From positions 992,001 to 1,056,000 of the forward strand of contig NZ_CP138953.1 in assembly GCF_047126315.1 (NCBI RefSeq): DNA of 64,000 bases, read 5' to 3'. The position numbers were made by a program, and so were the translations under genes. The notes below the pieces were generated by a model, which ran no database searches, was not told the DNA's origin, and saw only the letters and a program-made list of their open reading frames with translations. Source of the DNA: Shimia sp022448905. Its GTDB lineage: Bacteria; Pseudomonadota; Alphaproteobacteria; Rhodobacterales; Rhodobacteraceae. Below are positions 1 through 7,654 of this stretch, piece by piece (positions within the stretch are counted from its first letter, which is position 1; each line of letters starts with the position of its first letter).

Positions 1-137
1 TTGCGCGAGGACGGGAGTTTTTCGCCGCGACGGAAGCGGCCGGACAGGATGCCCTCTGCGATCAATTGCTGGATTTGCGCCTGAAGTGTGCCCTGAAAGC
101 CGGGCGCGAGGAAGAAGGTTTCGACAGATATGGCCAT
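1..137 (-). CDS. tauR: MocR/GntR-type regulator, probable TauR (N-terminal fragment, runs off the left edge)
   Basis: Reading the minus strand from an ATG at 137 gives MAISVETFFLAPGFQGTLQA followed by a helix-turn-helix start that includes RRGEKLPSSR, the N-terminal pattern of a GntR winged helix as found in MocR/PdxR-type regulators. Only 45 residues lie in the window, so the expected C-terminal aminotransferase-like domain is not seen. The neighbouring taurine genes (Tpa, TauABC) make TauR the best assignment; in Rhodobacter capsulatus a MocR-like TauR activates tpa in response to taurine. Two direct repeats ending 16-43 bp upstream of the start suggest self-regulation. Family seen, TauR identity inferred from context. 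Confidence 0.75.
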   Translation of the reverse strand, partial: MAISVETFFLAPGFQGTLQAQIQQLIAEGILSGRFRRGEKLPSSR

Positions 138-149
138 GGGCGGGAGGCT

Positions 150-183
150 ATACTGGACTTATCGCGCTGGCAAACTGGACTTT
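150..183. promoter_or_regulatory. Candidate TauR operator: two direct repeats ACTGGACTT
   Basis: ACTGGACTT occurs at 152-160 and again at 174-182, a 22-bp period, directly upstream of the tauR-like start at 137. As I recall, TauR of Rhodobacter capsulatus binds direct repeats with a CTGGAC core, which fits. The second repeat touches the end of the acetyltransferase gene. Binding is inferred. Confidence 0.55.
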
Positions 184-767
184 CACGCTTGTGCCATGCG
201 TGCCAGCTTGTGCTTAAGATTTGCGCGCACGGCGGGCCATTCGTGTTGGCAGATCGAATAGACCGCGGTGTCGCGCAATGTGTCGTTGGCCATGATCATG
301 TGATTGCGCAGAACGCCATCGAATTTCTCGCCAAGACGTTCGATCGCGCGGCGTGATTGTTGGTTTAGAAAATGGGTGCGGAATTCTACGGCAATGCAGT
401 CCAATTCTTCAAAGGCGTGACGCAGCATCAGCAGTTTGCATTCGGTGTTCATTGGGCTGCGTTGGGCCGCCGCGCGATACCATATGGACCCGATTTCCAC
501 CCGCCGGTTGGCTGCGTCGGCGTTCATAAAGGTGGTCATGCCAACGGCTTTGCCTGTTGGGTCGAGGATGGCAAAAGGCGTTATGCCTGAGGTCGCATTC
601 CGCGCGTCGATGTTGGCCGGCACCTCTTCGGGTGTTGGCACCATGGTGTACCACAGGGAGGAAAGATCCCCGTCTGCGGAGGCTTCGGCCAAATCACTCG
701 CGTGGTCCTGTGACAGAGGCGCCAATGACACATGGGTGCCGGTCAATGTGATGGGGGCAGGCCACAT
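183..767 (-). CDS. GNAT-family N-acetyltransferase (RimJ/RimL-like)
   Basis: 194 residues starting MWPAPITLTGTHVSLAPLSQ, the usual opening strand of RimJ/RimL-like GNAT proteins. The acetyl-CoA-binding part is seen as VEIGSIWY, then NTECKLLMLRHAFEELDCIAVEFRT and ending in NQQSRRAIERLGEKFDGVLR, the conserved SxxAIxxLGF-like helix. The ATG at 767 is chosen because GAAAGGA lies at a good distance before it; an upstream in-frame start at 797 lacks such a site. The gene sits between tpa and the tauR-like gene in the same direction and may be read through from tpa. The substrate is unknown; a role in taurine metabolism is only suggested by position. Confidence 0.85.
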   Translation of the reverse strand: MWPAPITLTGTHVSLAPLSQDHASDLAEASADGDLSSLWYTMVPTPEEVPANIDARNATSGITPFAILDPTGKAVGMTTFMNADAANRRVEIGSIWYRAAAQRSPMNTECKLLMLRHAFEELDCIAVEFRTHFLNQQSRRAIERLGEKFDGVLRNHMIMANDTLRDTAVYSICQHEWPAVRANLKHKLARMAQA

Positions 768-823
768 GGGTTTTCCTTTCACAGACACAAGCGCCACCTG
801 CCCCGAGGGGCAAGCGGCGCGGG

Positions 824-846
824 GTGACGGGGGAGGATGCCGTCAC
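824..846 (-). terminator. Hairpin between tpa and the acetyltransferase gene
   Basis: GTGACGG (824-830) and CCGTCAC (840-846) form a perfect 7-bp stem just after the tpa stop codon. There is no T-run, so it may stabilise the tpa mRNA end rather than terminate strongly. Confidence 0.35.
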
Positions 847-864
847 CGGACGTTGCAGTTCTGT

Positions 865-2265
865 TTAGCCAAACACTTTGGTCAGGGCGTTATCGACAGC
901 CGTGGTGATGGCGTCGATGTCGTCTGCCGTGGCGATCAGGGCCGGGGAGAAGGCAATCACGTTGTTGCGGCCCGGCACGGAGCGGTTGGCTGCACCGATG
1001 ATCACGCCTTGCGCGCCACAGTCGGCGACCACGGCGGCGATGTCGGCTTCGTCCACAGGCTCCTTGGTCTCGCGATCTTTCACAAGCTCACAGCCAAGGA
1101 ACAGGCCTTTGCCGCGCACGTCGCCAATGACTTCGTGTCTCTCCATCAGAGCCTGCAGGTTGGCCATCATGCGCTCGCCCATGGCGGTGCAGTTTTCCAG
1201 CAGGCCTTCTTCTTCGATGATCGCCATGTTTTCCAGCGCGGCCGCAGGGCCAGCGGTACATCCGCCGAAGGTGGAGATGTCCCGGAAGTGGTCCAGCTTG
1301 TCGGACGCGTCGGATTTAAACAGGTCAAAGACCTCTTCGGTGGTGACCATGCAGGCGATGGCGGCATAACCGGAGGCCACGCCTTTGGCCATGGTCACGA
1401 AGTCCGGCTTGATGCCGTAGTGCTGATAGCCAAACCAATGAGTGCCGGTGCGGCCAATGCCACAGACCACTTCGTCGATGTGCAGCAGGATGTCATACTG
1501 TTTGCAGATTTCCTGCACCCGTTCCCAATAGCCTTCGGGTGGGGTGATGACGCCGCCACCTGCGGTCACAGGCTCAAGGCAGAGTGCGCCCACGGTGTCC
1601 GGGCCTTCCTTAAGGATGACCTCTTCGATCAGGTTGGCCGCAGCGATGCCGAACTCGCGCCCGGAGAGATGGCCGAGGCCAAGTTCGTCTTTGCGGTACT
1701 CCATACAGTGCGGCACGCGCACAAAACCCGGTGCAAAGGGGCCGTATTGCATGTTGCGTTCATCCTGACCGCCCGCGGACATCGCCGCCAATGTGGAGCC
1801 GTGGTAGTCGCGGTCGCGATAAAGGATTTTGTGTTTCTTGCCGCCGTATTTCTTATGCGCAATCTGACGGATCATCTTGAAGGCCTTCTCATTGGCCTCT
1901 GATCCGGAGTTGGTGAAATAGACTCGGCTCATGCCGGGCATTTTGTCGATCAGTTTCTCCGCATAAAGCGCGCCGGGTACGTTGCCCGCGGCATTGGCGA
2001 AGTAGCACATTTTCATCAGGTTGGCGTGCACGGCGTTTGCAATGCGCTCACGGCCGTAGCCGACGTTTACGGTCCAGACCGCGCCAGACACAGCGTCGAT
2101 ATACTCTTTGCCGTTCTGATCCCACACGCGCATGCCTTTGCCTTCGATGATGATACGAGGGTCGTTTGTTTCGAACGGCTTGTGCTGCACCAGATGATGC
2201 CAGACGTGGGCTTTGTCAGCGTTCACGACATGGCTAAGGTCGTTGTCTTTCAATGTGCCATCCAT
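865..2265 (-). CDS. tpa: Taurine--pyruvate aminotransferase
   Basis: 466-residue class III PLP aminotransferase. Expected role: taurine + pyruvate to sulfoacetaldehyde + alanine in the cytoplasm. The sequence follows known Tpa proteins closely at the N-terminus (VWHHLVQHKPFET, GKGMRVWD, DAVSGAVWTVNVGYGRERIA). Catalytic features are HIDEV with Asp264 and the PLP lysine Lys294 in TMAKGVASGY; GSEANEKA (121-128) is the cofactor phosphate loop. The divergent tauABC importer supports the substrate. The next enzyme, sulfoacetaldehyde acetyltransferase (Xsc), is absent here and would be expected beyond the left edge next to tauR. Candidate TauR repeats lie about 110-140 bp upstream. Confidence 0.9.
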   Translation of the reverse strand: MDGTLKDNDLSHVVNADKAHVWHHLVQHKPFETNDPRIIIEGKGMRVWDQNGKEYIDAVSGAVWTVNVGYGRERIANAVHANLMKMCYFANAAGNVPGALYAEKLIDKMPGMSRVYFTNSGSEANEKAFKMIRQIAHKKYGGKKHKILYRDRDYHGSTLAAMSAGGQDERNMQYGPFAPGFVRVPHCMEYRKDELGLGHLSGREFGIAAANLIEEVILKEGPDTVGALCLEPVTAGGGVITPPEGYWERVQEICKQYDILLHIDEVVCGIGRTGTHWFGYQHYGIKPDFVTMAKGVASGYAAIACMVTTEEVFDLFKSDASDKLDHFRDISTFGGCTAGPAAALENMAIIEEEGLLENCTAMGERMMANLQALMERHEVIGDVRGKGLFLGCELVKDRETKEPVDEADIAAVVADCGAQGVIIGAANRSVPGRNNVIAFSPALIATADDIDAITTAVDNALTKVFG

Positions 2266-2669
2266 GGCGCGAGTCTCCCTGATTGAGAATCTACTTTAGA
2301 TTGTTTTTCGGGCGCAAACTCCGCCCGCTACGTGGATTTCGGTGACATCCTCGCGACTTTTTCAAGCAGGTTTATAGGGCCAAAAAATTTGGCTCTGTAA
2401 GGCCAGTATTCCGACGGGCTGCGTCCACAAATCCGTGAAGAGGGCTTCAAATCCCTATTTTATAACGTTTTCAACCAAGTGGTCAAATTTAATTGGCGGG
2501 GCCAAGACACGGGTTCGTGACGTTGAATTGCTGAAAAAAACATTGATCGGTGCCCGAATTTCCGCTCCCCTCAAGGAGGACGCGCATTGCCGGTGATCAA
2601 AAAAGAGGCTCAAGGCCCGACGAACCCGGCTCGAATTTCGCGCCAGAATCGACAACGGGAGAAATGATT
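2266..2669. promoter_or_regulatory. Divergent tpa / tauA promoter region with candidate TauR repeats
   Basis: 404-bp noncoding region between divergent tpa and tauA. Read on the minus strand it contains ACTGGCCTTACA (complement of 2396-2407) and TTTGGCCCTATA (complement of 2373-2384), two direct repeats 23 bp apart that resemble the ACTGGACTTAT sites near tauR. Their position upstream of tpa suits an activator site. No clear -35/-10 pair could be fixed by eye. ACGGGAG at 2655-2661 is the tauA ribosome binding site. Confidence 0.5.
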
Positions 2670-3668
2670 ATGAGCTTGAAAACGACGCTGATGGGTGCGG
2701 CGGCCTCCACCGCTATGTTGCTGGGTGCGCAGGCAGCGATGGCCGACGAGATCACCGTGGCCTACTTCCTGGAGTGGCCGATGCCGTTCCAATACGCCAA
2801 GCAGACCGGCATGTATGAAGAAGCCATGGGCACCAAGATCAACTGGGTCAGCTTTGACACCGGCACCGCGATGAGCGCGGCGATGGCCTCTGGCGACGTG
2901 CAGATTTCTGTGAGCCAAGGTGTGCCACCGTTTGTGGTTGCAGCCTCTGCAGGTCAGGACATCCAGATCGTGGATGTGGCGGTGAGCTACTCTGACAACG
3001 ACAACTGTGTGGTGGCCTCTGGTCTTGAGATTGACAAGGACAGCGCCGCTGAACTGGCCGGCAAGAAGGTGGCTGTGCCGCTGGGCACCGCGGCGCACTA
3101 TGGTTTCCTCAGCCAGATGAACCACTTCGGTGTGGATGTGGCGTCTATGGAAGTGGTCGACATGGCACCAGCGGAAGGCGCTGCGGCACTGGCGCAAGGA
3201 TCGCTGGACATGGCCTGTGGTTGGGGTGGCGCGCTGCGTCGCATGAAAGAGCATGGCAACGTGCTGTTGACCGGTGCGGAGAAAGAAGAGCTGGGCATTC
3301 TGGTGTTTGACGCCACTACCGCGCCTGCGTCCTACATTGCCGAAGAAGGCGAGATGCTGGCGAAGTTCCTGGCGGTGACCGCCGAAGCCAACGCAATGTG
3401 GGCGGATGAAGCCAACCACGCCAAGATGCTGCCGGTGATCGCGAAAGACGCGGGTATGGATGAGCAGTCCACCGCAGATACGCTGGCGACCTTCAAGTTC
3501 CCAACCGTGGACGATCAGTTGGGCGGTGCCTGGCTGGGCGGTACGGCGCAGGACTTCATGAAAGGTGTGGCGGGCGTGTTTGTGGGCGCAGGCTCCATTC
3601 CAAGCGCGCTGGACAGCTATGACGGCGCGGTCAACACCGGACCGCTGGAAGCTGCCAAAGGCATGTAA
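2670..3668 (+). CDS. tauA: Taurine ABC transporter, substrate-binding protein
   Basis: 332 residues. A signal peptide covers about residues 1-25 (hydrophobic core, then AMADEITVAYF with likely cleavage after AMA), so the protein is periplasmic. The mature part begins ITVAYFLEWPMPFQYAKQTG, typical of the NMT1/TauA-SsuA family of periplasmic binding proteins. The ATG at 2670 is preferred over the one at 2664 because ACGGGAG is then 8 bp away. It is the first gene of a tauABC operon with tauB and tauC and faces tpa. A stable hairpin follows the gene before tauB, which would favour tauA mRNA over tauBC, as is common for binding proteins. Confidence 0.92.
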   Translation: MSLKTTLMGAAASTAMLLGAQAAMADEITVAYFLEWPMPFQYAKQTGMYEEAMGTKINWVSFDTGTAMSAAMASGDVQISVSQGVPPFVVAASAGQDIQIVDVAVSYSDNDNCVVASGLEIDKDSAAELAGKKVAVPLGTAAHYGFLSQMNHFGVDVASMEVVDMAPAEGAAALAQGSLDMACGWGGALRRMKEHGNVLLTGAEKEELGILVFDATTAPASYIAEEGEMLAKFLAVTAEANAMWADEANHAKMLPVIAKDAGMDEQSTADTLATFKFPTVDDQLGGAWLGGTAQDFMKGVAGVFVGAGSIPSALDSYDGAVNTGPLEAAKGM

Positions 3669-3680
3669 GCGCATGTAAGG

Positions 3681-3716
3681 ACAAGGCCCGCACCTTTGGA
3701 TGTGGGCCTTGTTTTC
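3681..3716 (+). terminator. Intra-operon hairpin between tauA and tauB
   Basis: ACAAGGCCCGCA (3681-3692) pairs with TGTGGGCCTTGT (3701-3712) in a 12-bp stem with one G-U pair, followed by a short T-run. It can act as a partial terminator or 3' stabiliser after tauA. Confidence 0.7.
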
Positions 3717-3791
3717 AATGATTTCCCAATGAGAACAGGCGGGACAACCGCCGTGCGTCGCGGGGGCGATGCCCAACGTCAGATAGGGACC

Positions 3792-4598
3792 ATGACCGGA
3801 TTATCCATACAAAATTTGTCCATGCGTTTTGACCTGCCCAACGGCAGTCATGTGCAAGCGCTAAAGGACGTGAGCCTTGATCTAAAACAGGGCGAGTTGC
3901 TGAGTGTGCTGGGGCCTTCGGGCTGTGGCAAAACCACCTTGTTGAATATTGTGGCCGGGTTTCTGGCGCCGACAGAAGGCCAGATTATGCTGAACGGGCA
4001 TCAAGTGCTTGGGCCGGATGCCGAGCGTGGCATGGTGTTTCAAAAGGGCGCCTTGTTTGAGTGGATGAGCGTACGGGACAACGTGCGTTTTGGACCGGAT
4101 ATGAAGGGCATGCCGAAGTCTGAGAGCGCAGAGATCGTTGACCATTTGCTCGACGTGGTGGGGCTGCAGGATTTCAAGGAAAAAATGGTCTATGAGCTGT
4201 CCGGCGGAATGCAGCAGCGTGTGGCATTGGCCCGCTGCCTTGCAAATGATCCGGATGTGATCCTGATGGACGAACCGCTGGGGGCGCTCGACGCGCTGAC
4301 GCGGGAGAAGATGCAAAGCCTGGTGCTCAAGCTGTGGAAAGAGACTGGCAAAACAATCATTTTGATCACCCACTCGGTGGATGAAGCGCTGTTGTTGGGG
4401 GAGCGCCTGTTGGTGATGGCACCGCGGCCGGGGCGGATTCACAAAGAATATCGCCTGCCTTTTGCGGACATGGGCGTGGGCGCAGATTTGCGGGAGGTGA
4501 AGGAGCATCCGGATTATGCCGCAACCCGCGAAGAGATCCTCAACATGATCTGGAACATGGAAGAAGAGATCATGGGCCGCACCGAGGAGAGCGCATAA
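3792..4598 (+). CDS. tauB: Taurine ABC transporter, ATP-binding protein
   Basis: 268-residue ABC ATPase of the TauB/SsuB/NrtD type that energises taurine uptake at the inner membrane. Walker A GPSGCGKTT is at residues 41-49, the signature LSGGMQQR at 136-143 and Walker B VILMDEP at 156-162, with a switch His in LITHSVDEA. The ATG at 3792 is taken because the family aligns from MTGLSIQNLSMRF; an upstream in-frame start would add unrelated residues over the tauA hairpin. The stop is one base before the ATG of tauC, so translation is probably coupled. Confidence 0.92.
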   Translation: MTGLSIQNLSMRFDLPNGSHVQALKDVSLDLKQGELLSVLGPSGCGKTTLLNIVAGFLAPTEGQIMLNGHQVLGPDAERGMVFQKGALFEWMSVRDNVRFGPDMKGMPKSESAEIVDHLLDVVGLQDFKEKMVYELSGGMQQRVALARCLANDPDVILMDEPLGALDALTREKMQSLVLKLWKETGKTIILITHSVDEALLLGERLLVMAPRPGRIHKEYRLPFADMGVGADLREVKEHPDYAATREEILNMIWNMEEEIMGRTEESA

Positions 4599-4599
4599 C

Positions 4600-5937
4600 A
4601 TGGGACAGATTTTTTCAGACCTCGGTGGTGAACTGATCACACTTCTTATTTCTGTGGTCAGCGCTCTGCCGTATTTGATTTTGTATGTTGGCCTGATCCT
4701 CTTGGCTTATGCCTTGTATACTCAGGTCAAACGTCGCTTGACGCCTGTTCGGGACTATACATCGCTTAAGACGGTGACCTTCGGGGATGAGAGCGCCGTG
4801 ATCTCCAACAAAGCGGCCTCGGTGATATCAATTGTGCTGATCTTTGTGATTTGGGGCGCGTTCACCGGATCTTCCTTGTTGCCGAAATTCCTACACGCAC
4901 CGGGACCGTTTGTGGGGGAGGCGACCTTTACCTACACGGTGGAAGCTGAAGGCGGTCAGACGGCGGACGCCACCGTCAGTGTGCTGGTGCATGAAGCTGG
5001 CGAAAAGCCGGACGCACCTGTTGTTGCGGAGAATGACGGGATTGCCAAAGATGATTCCCTTGTGGTGCAGGCTTACCGGTCAAAACTGCTGCGCTGGGAT
5101 GCCAACGATGAGGTAACCCGCAAAGACGGGGCGAAGATCGTCGCGGTGGATGGCCAGCCAATTGATCGTGAGACCGATGTCGAACTTGGTTTTGGGCGCG
5201 TGGCGCTGACCGACAAAGGCACGTTGAACTTTGAGCCGGCCAAAGGTTGGCAGATGGAGAACATCTGGCTGCCTGCGCCGGAAAGCGTATGGAAGCGTCT
5301 GATTTCGGTGAGCCAGGACGGATACCAAAACGTCACCCTGGCGGAGCATCTGAGCTATTCCCTGTTCCGGGTGATCGTGGGCTTTGCACTGGGCGCGGCA
5401 GTGGGTATTCCGTTGGGCTACGCCATGGGGCTGTCCAACTGGTTCCGAGGCTGGTTTGATCCGATTGTGGAATTCATGCGGCCGGTGCCGCCTTTGGCCT
5501 TGATCCCGCTGGTGATCATCTGGGCCGGGATTGGCGAGCAGGGCAAAATCATCCTGCTGTTCCTTGCCGCGCTGTGGATCATGGCGATTGGCGCGCGCTC
5601 CGGTGTGTCGGGGGTGAATATCACCAAGGTGCATGCGGCTTACTCGCTGGGGGCCAATAAGCGTCAGATCCTGCGTCACGTGATCATTCCAAACTCCCTG
5701 CCGGAGATATTTACGGCGGCGCGGGTGGCGATGGGCGTTTGCTGGGGCACGGTTGTGGCCGCAGAGCTTGTGGCGGCGGAAAAAGGTGTGGGTAAGATGA
5801 TTGTGGCGGCGTCCAAGTTTCAGGACACGGACATCGTTTTGATGGGCATTATCCTCATCGGGATCATCGGATTTGGCATCGATATGCTGATGCGCTGGGG
5901 AGAGAAATACCTCGTGCCGTGGAAAGGCAAGGCCTGA
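4600..5937 (+). CDS. tauC: Taurine ABC transporter permease with inserted extracytoplasmic domain
   Basis: 445 residues, far longer than an ordinary TauC/SsuC permease of roughly 250-280. The last 190 residues are a normal binding-protein-dependent permease domain (LSYSLFRVIVGFALGAAVGIPLGYAMG, several membrane spans, EAA loop with YSLGANKRQILRHVIIPNSLPEIF). Ahead of it are two extra membrane spans (about residues 15-40 and 70-88) and a ~140-residue polar insert (about 105-250) with an Ig/cadherin-like start (TYTVEAEGGQTADATVSVLV). The insert would lie on the periplasmic side. It directly follows tauB. Taurine specificity is inferred from the operon and from tpa. Confidence 0.88.
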   Translation: MGQIFSDLGGELITLLISVVSALPYLILYVGLILLAYALYTQVKRRLTPVRDYTSLKTVTFGDESAVISNKAASVISIVLIFVIWGAFTGSSLLPKFLHAPGPFVGEATFTYTVEAEGGQTADATVSVLVHEAGEKPDAPVVAENDGIAKDDSLVVQAYRSKLLRWDANDEVTRKDGAKIVAVDGQPIDRETDVELGFGRVALTDKGTLNFEPAKGWQMENIWLPAPESVWKRLISVSQDGYQNVTLAEHLSYSLFRVIVGFALGAAVGIPLGYAMGLSNWFRGWFDPIVEFMRPVPPLALIPLVIIWAGIGEQGKIILLFLAALWIMAIGARSGVSGVNITKVHAAYSLGANKRQILRHVIIPNSLPEIFTAARVAMGVCWGTVVAAELVAAEKGVGKMIVAASKFQDTDIVLMGIILIGIIGFGIDMLMRWGEKYLVPWKGKA

Positions 5938-5960
5938 CGCTCTTAGGTGGCTTGAGATAA

Positions 5961-5998
5961 AAAAAAGAGGAGCTGGCGCGGGACGCTGGCCCTTTTTG
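5961..5998 (+). terminator. Probable terminator of tauABC
   Basis: AAAAAGAGGAGC pairs imperfectly with GCTGGCCCTTTTT with small bulges, ending in a T-run. Plausible Rho-independent terminator after tauC, moderate support. Confidence 0.4.
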
Positions 5999-6268
5999 TC
6001 TATTGGCCAACAGTTGACTTTGTGTCGCGAGGCTTTATGTGGAGCAGGTCGCTGCGCAGCCGCGTGAGCAGGCCGCGCCGGGTTTAAAAGAACCGTCCGG
6101 GCGCATCAGCGACGCTTTCGTTCCCATCACGCAGGGTTCTGACTGGCAGACCGGGCCGCGCGGAATGTGCTTCGCGGTGGCGGTGCTGTCGAACCCGATC
6201 GCGGCTCCTGTGTGGGCCGTTGACGCCATGCCATGCGCTGTCACGCGTGTGGTTTGAAAGGACATTTT
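5999..6268. other. Intergenic region before the DEAD-box helicase
   Basis: About 270 bp with no convincing gene; open frames here lack ribosome binding sites and protein character. GAAAGGA at 6256-6262 serves the helicase GTG start. Confidence 0.5.
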
Positions 6269-7600
6269 GTGTCGACGTTCGAAGACCTGGGCCTGTCGCC
6301 CACACTTTTGAAAGGCCTCAAGGCGGCTGGTTTTGATGCGCCTACGCCAATCCAGCAGAAGGCCATTCCACTGGCCTTGCAGGGCCATGACATTCTGGGG
6401 CTGGCGCAGACCGGCACCGGCAAGTCGCTGGCCTTTGGCCTGCCGATGATGGACCGCCTGTTGGCGACCCCGGGCAAGCCGATGCCGAAATCGGTAAAGG
6501 CGCTGGTGCTGGCGCCGACGCGGGAATTGGTGAACCAGATCGCCGACAACCTGCGCCCGATGGTGCAAGGCACACCGATGAAGGTGATGACTGTGGTGGG
6601 TGGGCAGTCCATCAACCGCCAGATTGCCATGCTGAAACGCGGCACGGATATTCTGGTGGCAACGCCGGGCCGGTTGATTGACCTGCTGGATCGCAAGGAA
6701 ATCGACCTGTCGACCGTGGGCTATCTGGTGCTGGATGAAGCGGACCAGATGCTGGACATGGGGTTCATTCACTCCTTACGCAAAATTGCGCCGCATCTGG
6801 GCAGGCCGCGCCAAACCATGCTGTTTTCGGCCACCATGCCCAAGCAGATGGAAGAGCTGAGCCAGAGCTATCTGACCAAGCCCAAGCGGGTGGAATGTGC
6901 GCCTCCCGGCAAGACCGCCGATAAGATTGCCCAGTCGATGGAATACCACGAGAAGGGTGAGAAGCGGAAACGGCTGCGGGAAATCCTGTCCGAAAACATG
7001 GGTGAGAGCACGCTGATTTTCTCGCGCACCAAACACGGTGCGGAGCGGATGATGAAGCAGTTGGTCGCCGAGGGCTTCAATGCGGCGTCGATCCACGGCA
7101 ACAAAAGCCAGGGGCAGCGGGATCGTGCGATCAAGGCGTTCCGCGAAGGCGAGGTCACCATTCTGGTGGCCACCGATGTGGCGGCGCGTGGGATCGACAT
7201 TCCGGTGATTTCGCTGGTGATCAATTTTGATCTGCCCAACGTGGCCGAGGCCTATGTGCACCGGATTGGCCGCACCGCGCGCGCCGGTCGCGAAGGGCGG
7301 GCGATTTCCTTCTGTGCGCTGGATGAACGGGATTACCTGAAGGACATCGAGAAGCTGATTGGTCGTCAGTTTGACCGGCCTACTGATGAGCTTCGTGAGA
7401 TGAAGAAAGAATACGGCGCGGGGCCACGGTCTGGTGGAGAGGGCCGCAAGCGTGGCGGCGGCAAGCCAGGTGGCGGCGGCAAGTCAGGCCGGGGAAAACC
7501 CGGAGGTGGCAAGCCAAACAGCGCGGCCAACGGCAATGACAAGCCGGGAGGCGGTCGTCCTCGGCGGCGGCGCAACCGCTCGCGCAAGCCGGCAGCGTAA
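6269..7600 (+). CDS. DEAD-box ATP-dependent RNA helicase (RhlE-like)
   Basis: 443 residues, cytoplasmic RNA remodelling enzyme. Motifs in order: Q motif (GFDAPTPIQQKAIP), I AQTGTGKS, Ia PTRELVNQ, Ib TPGRLIDL, II VLDEADQM, III SATMPKQ, then helicase C with TLIFSRTKHGAE, VATDVAARGIDIP and HRIGRTARAG. The C-terminus is a ~70-residue Gly/Lys/Arg-rich tail (KRGGGKPGGGGKSGRGKPGG) expected to bind RNA. A GTG start at 6269 is chosen because GAAAGGA precedes it by 6 bp and the family begins at FEDLGLSPTLLKGL; the ATG at 6233 has no such site. A strong bidirectional terminator follows. Confidence 0.92.
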   Translation: MSTFEDLGLSPTLLKGLKAAGFDAPTPIQQKAIPLALQGHDILGLAQTGTGKSLAFGLPMMDRLLATPGKPMPKSVKALVLAPTRELVNQIADNLRPMVQGTPMKVMTVVGGQSINRQIAMLKRGTDILVATPGRLIDLLDRKEIDLSTVGYLVLDEADQMLDMGFIHSLRKIAPHLGRPRQTMLFSATMPKQMEELSQSYLTKPKRVECAPPGKTADKIAQSMEYHEKGEKRKRLREILSENMGESTLIFSRTKHGAERMMKQLVAEGFNAASIHGNKSQGQRDRAIKAFREGEVTILVATDVAARGIDIPVISLVINFDLPNVAEAYVHRIGRTARAGREGRAISFCALDERDYLKDIEKLIGRQFDRPTDELREMKKEYGAGPRSGGEGRKRGGGKPGGGGKSGRGKPGGGKPNSAANGNDKPGGGRPRRRRNRSRKPAA

Positions 7601-7601
7601 C

Positions 7602-7641
7602 AAAAGAGGCCGCAGCGGGATGCTGCGGCCTTTTCTTTTGT
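7602..7641. terminator. Bidirectional Rho-independent terminator
   Basis: GGCCGCAG (7608-7615) and CTGCGGCC (7623-7630) form a perfect stem with AAAAG before it and CTTTTC/TTTT after it. It can serve both the helicase gene and the convergent aldehyde dehydrogenase gene. Confidence 0.88.
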
Positions 7642-7654
7642 GTCAACGTGCGGC

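Noticed and set aside
436..1902. 488-codon plus-strand open frame across the acetyltransferase and tpa genes
   Set aside because: It lies opposite two clear genes, has no domain character and is rich in His/Arg typical of antisense frames.
865..2265. Alternative call of this gene as a beta-alanine:pyruvate or generic omega-aminotransferase
   Set aside because: The N-terminal pattern and the adjacent TauABC and TauR-like genes fit Tpa better.
2610..3776. 388-codon minus-strand open frame over tauA
   Set aside because: His/Arg-rich antisense frame of a clear tauA gene.
6039..6257. 72-codon open frame before the helicase gene
   Set aside because: No ribosome site, no protein character, and it overlaps the helicase leader.
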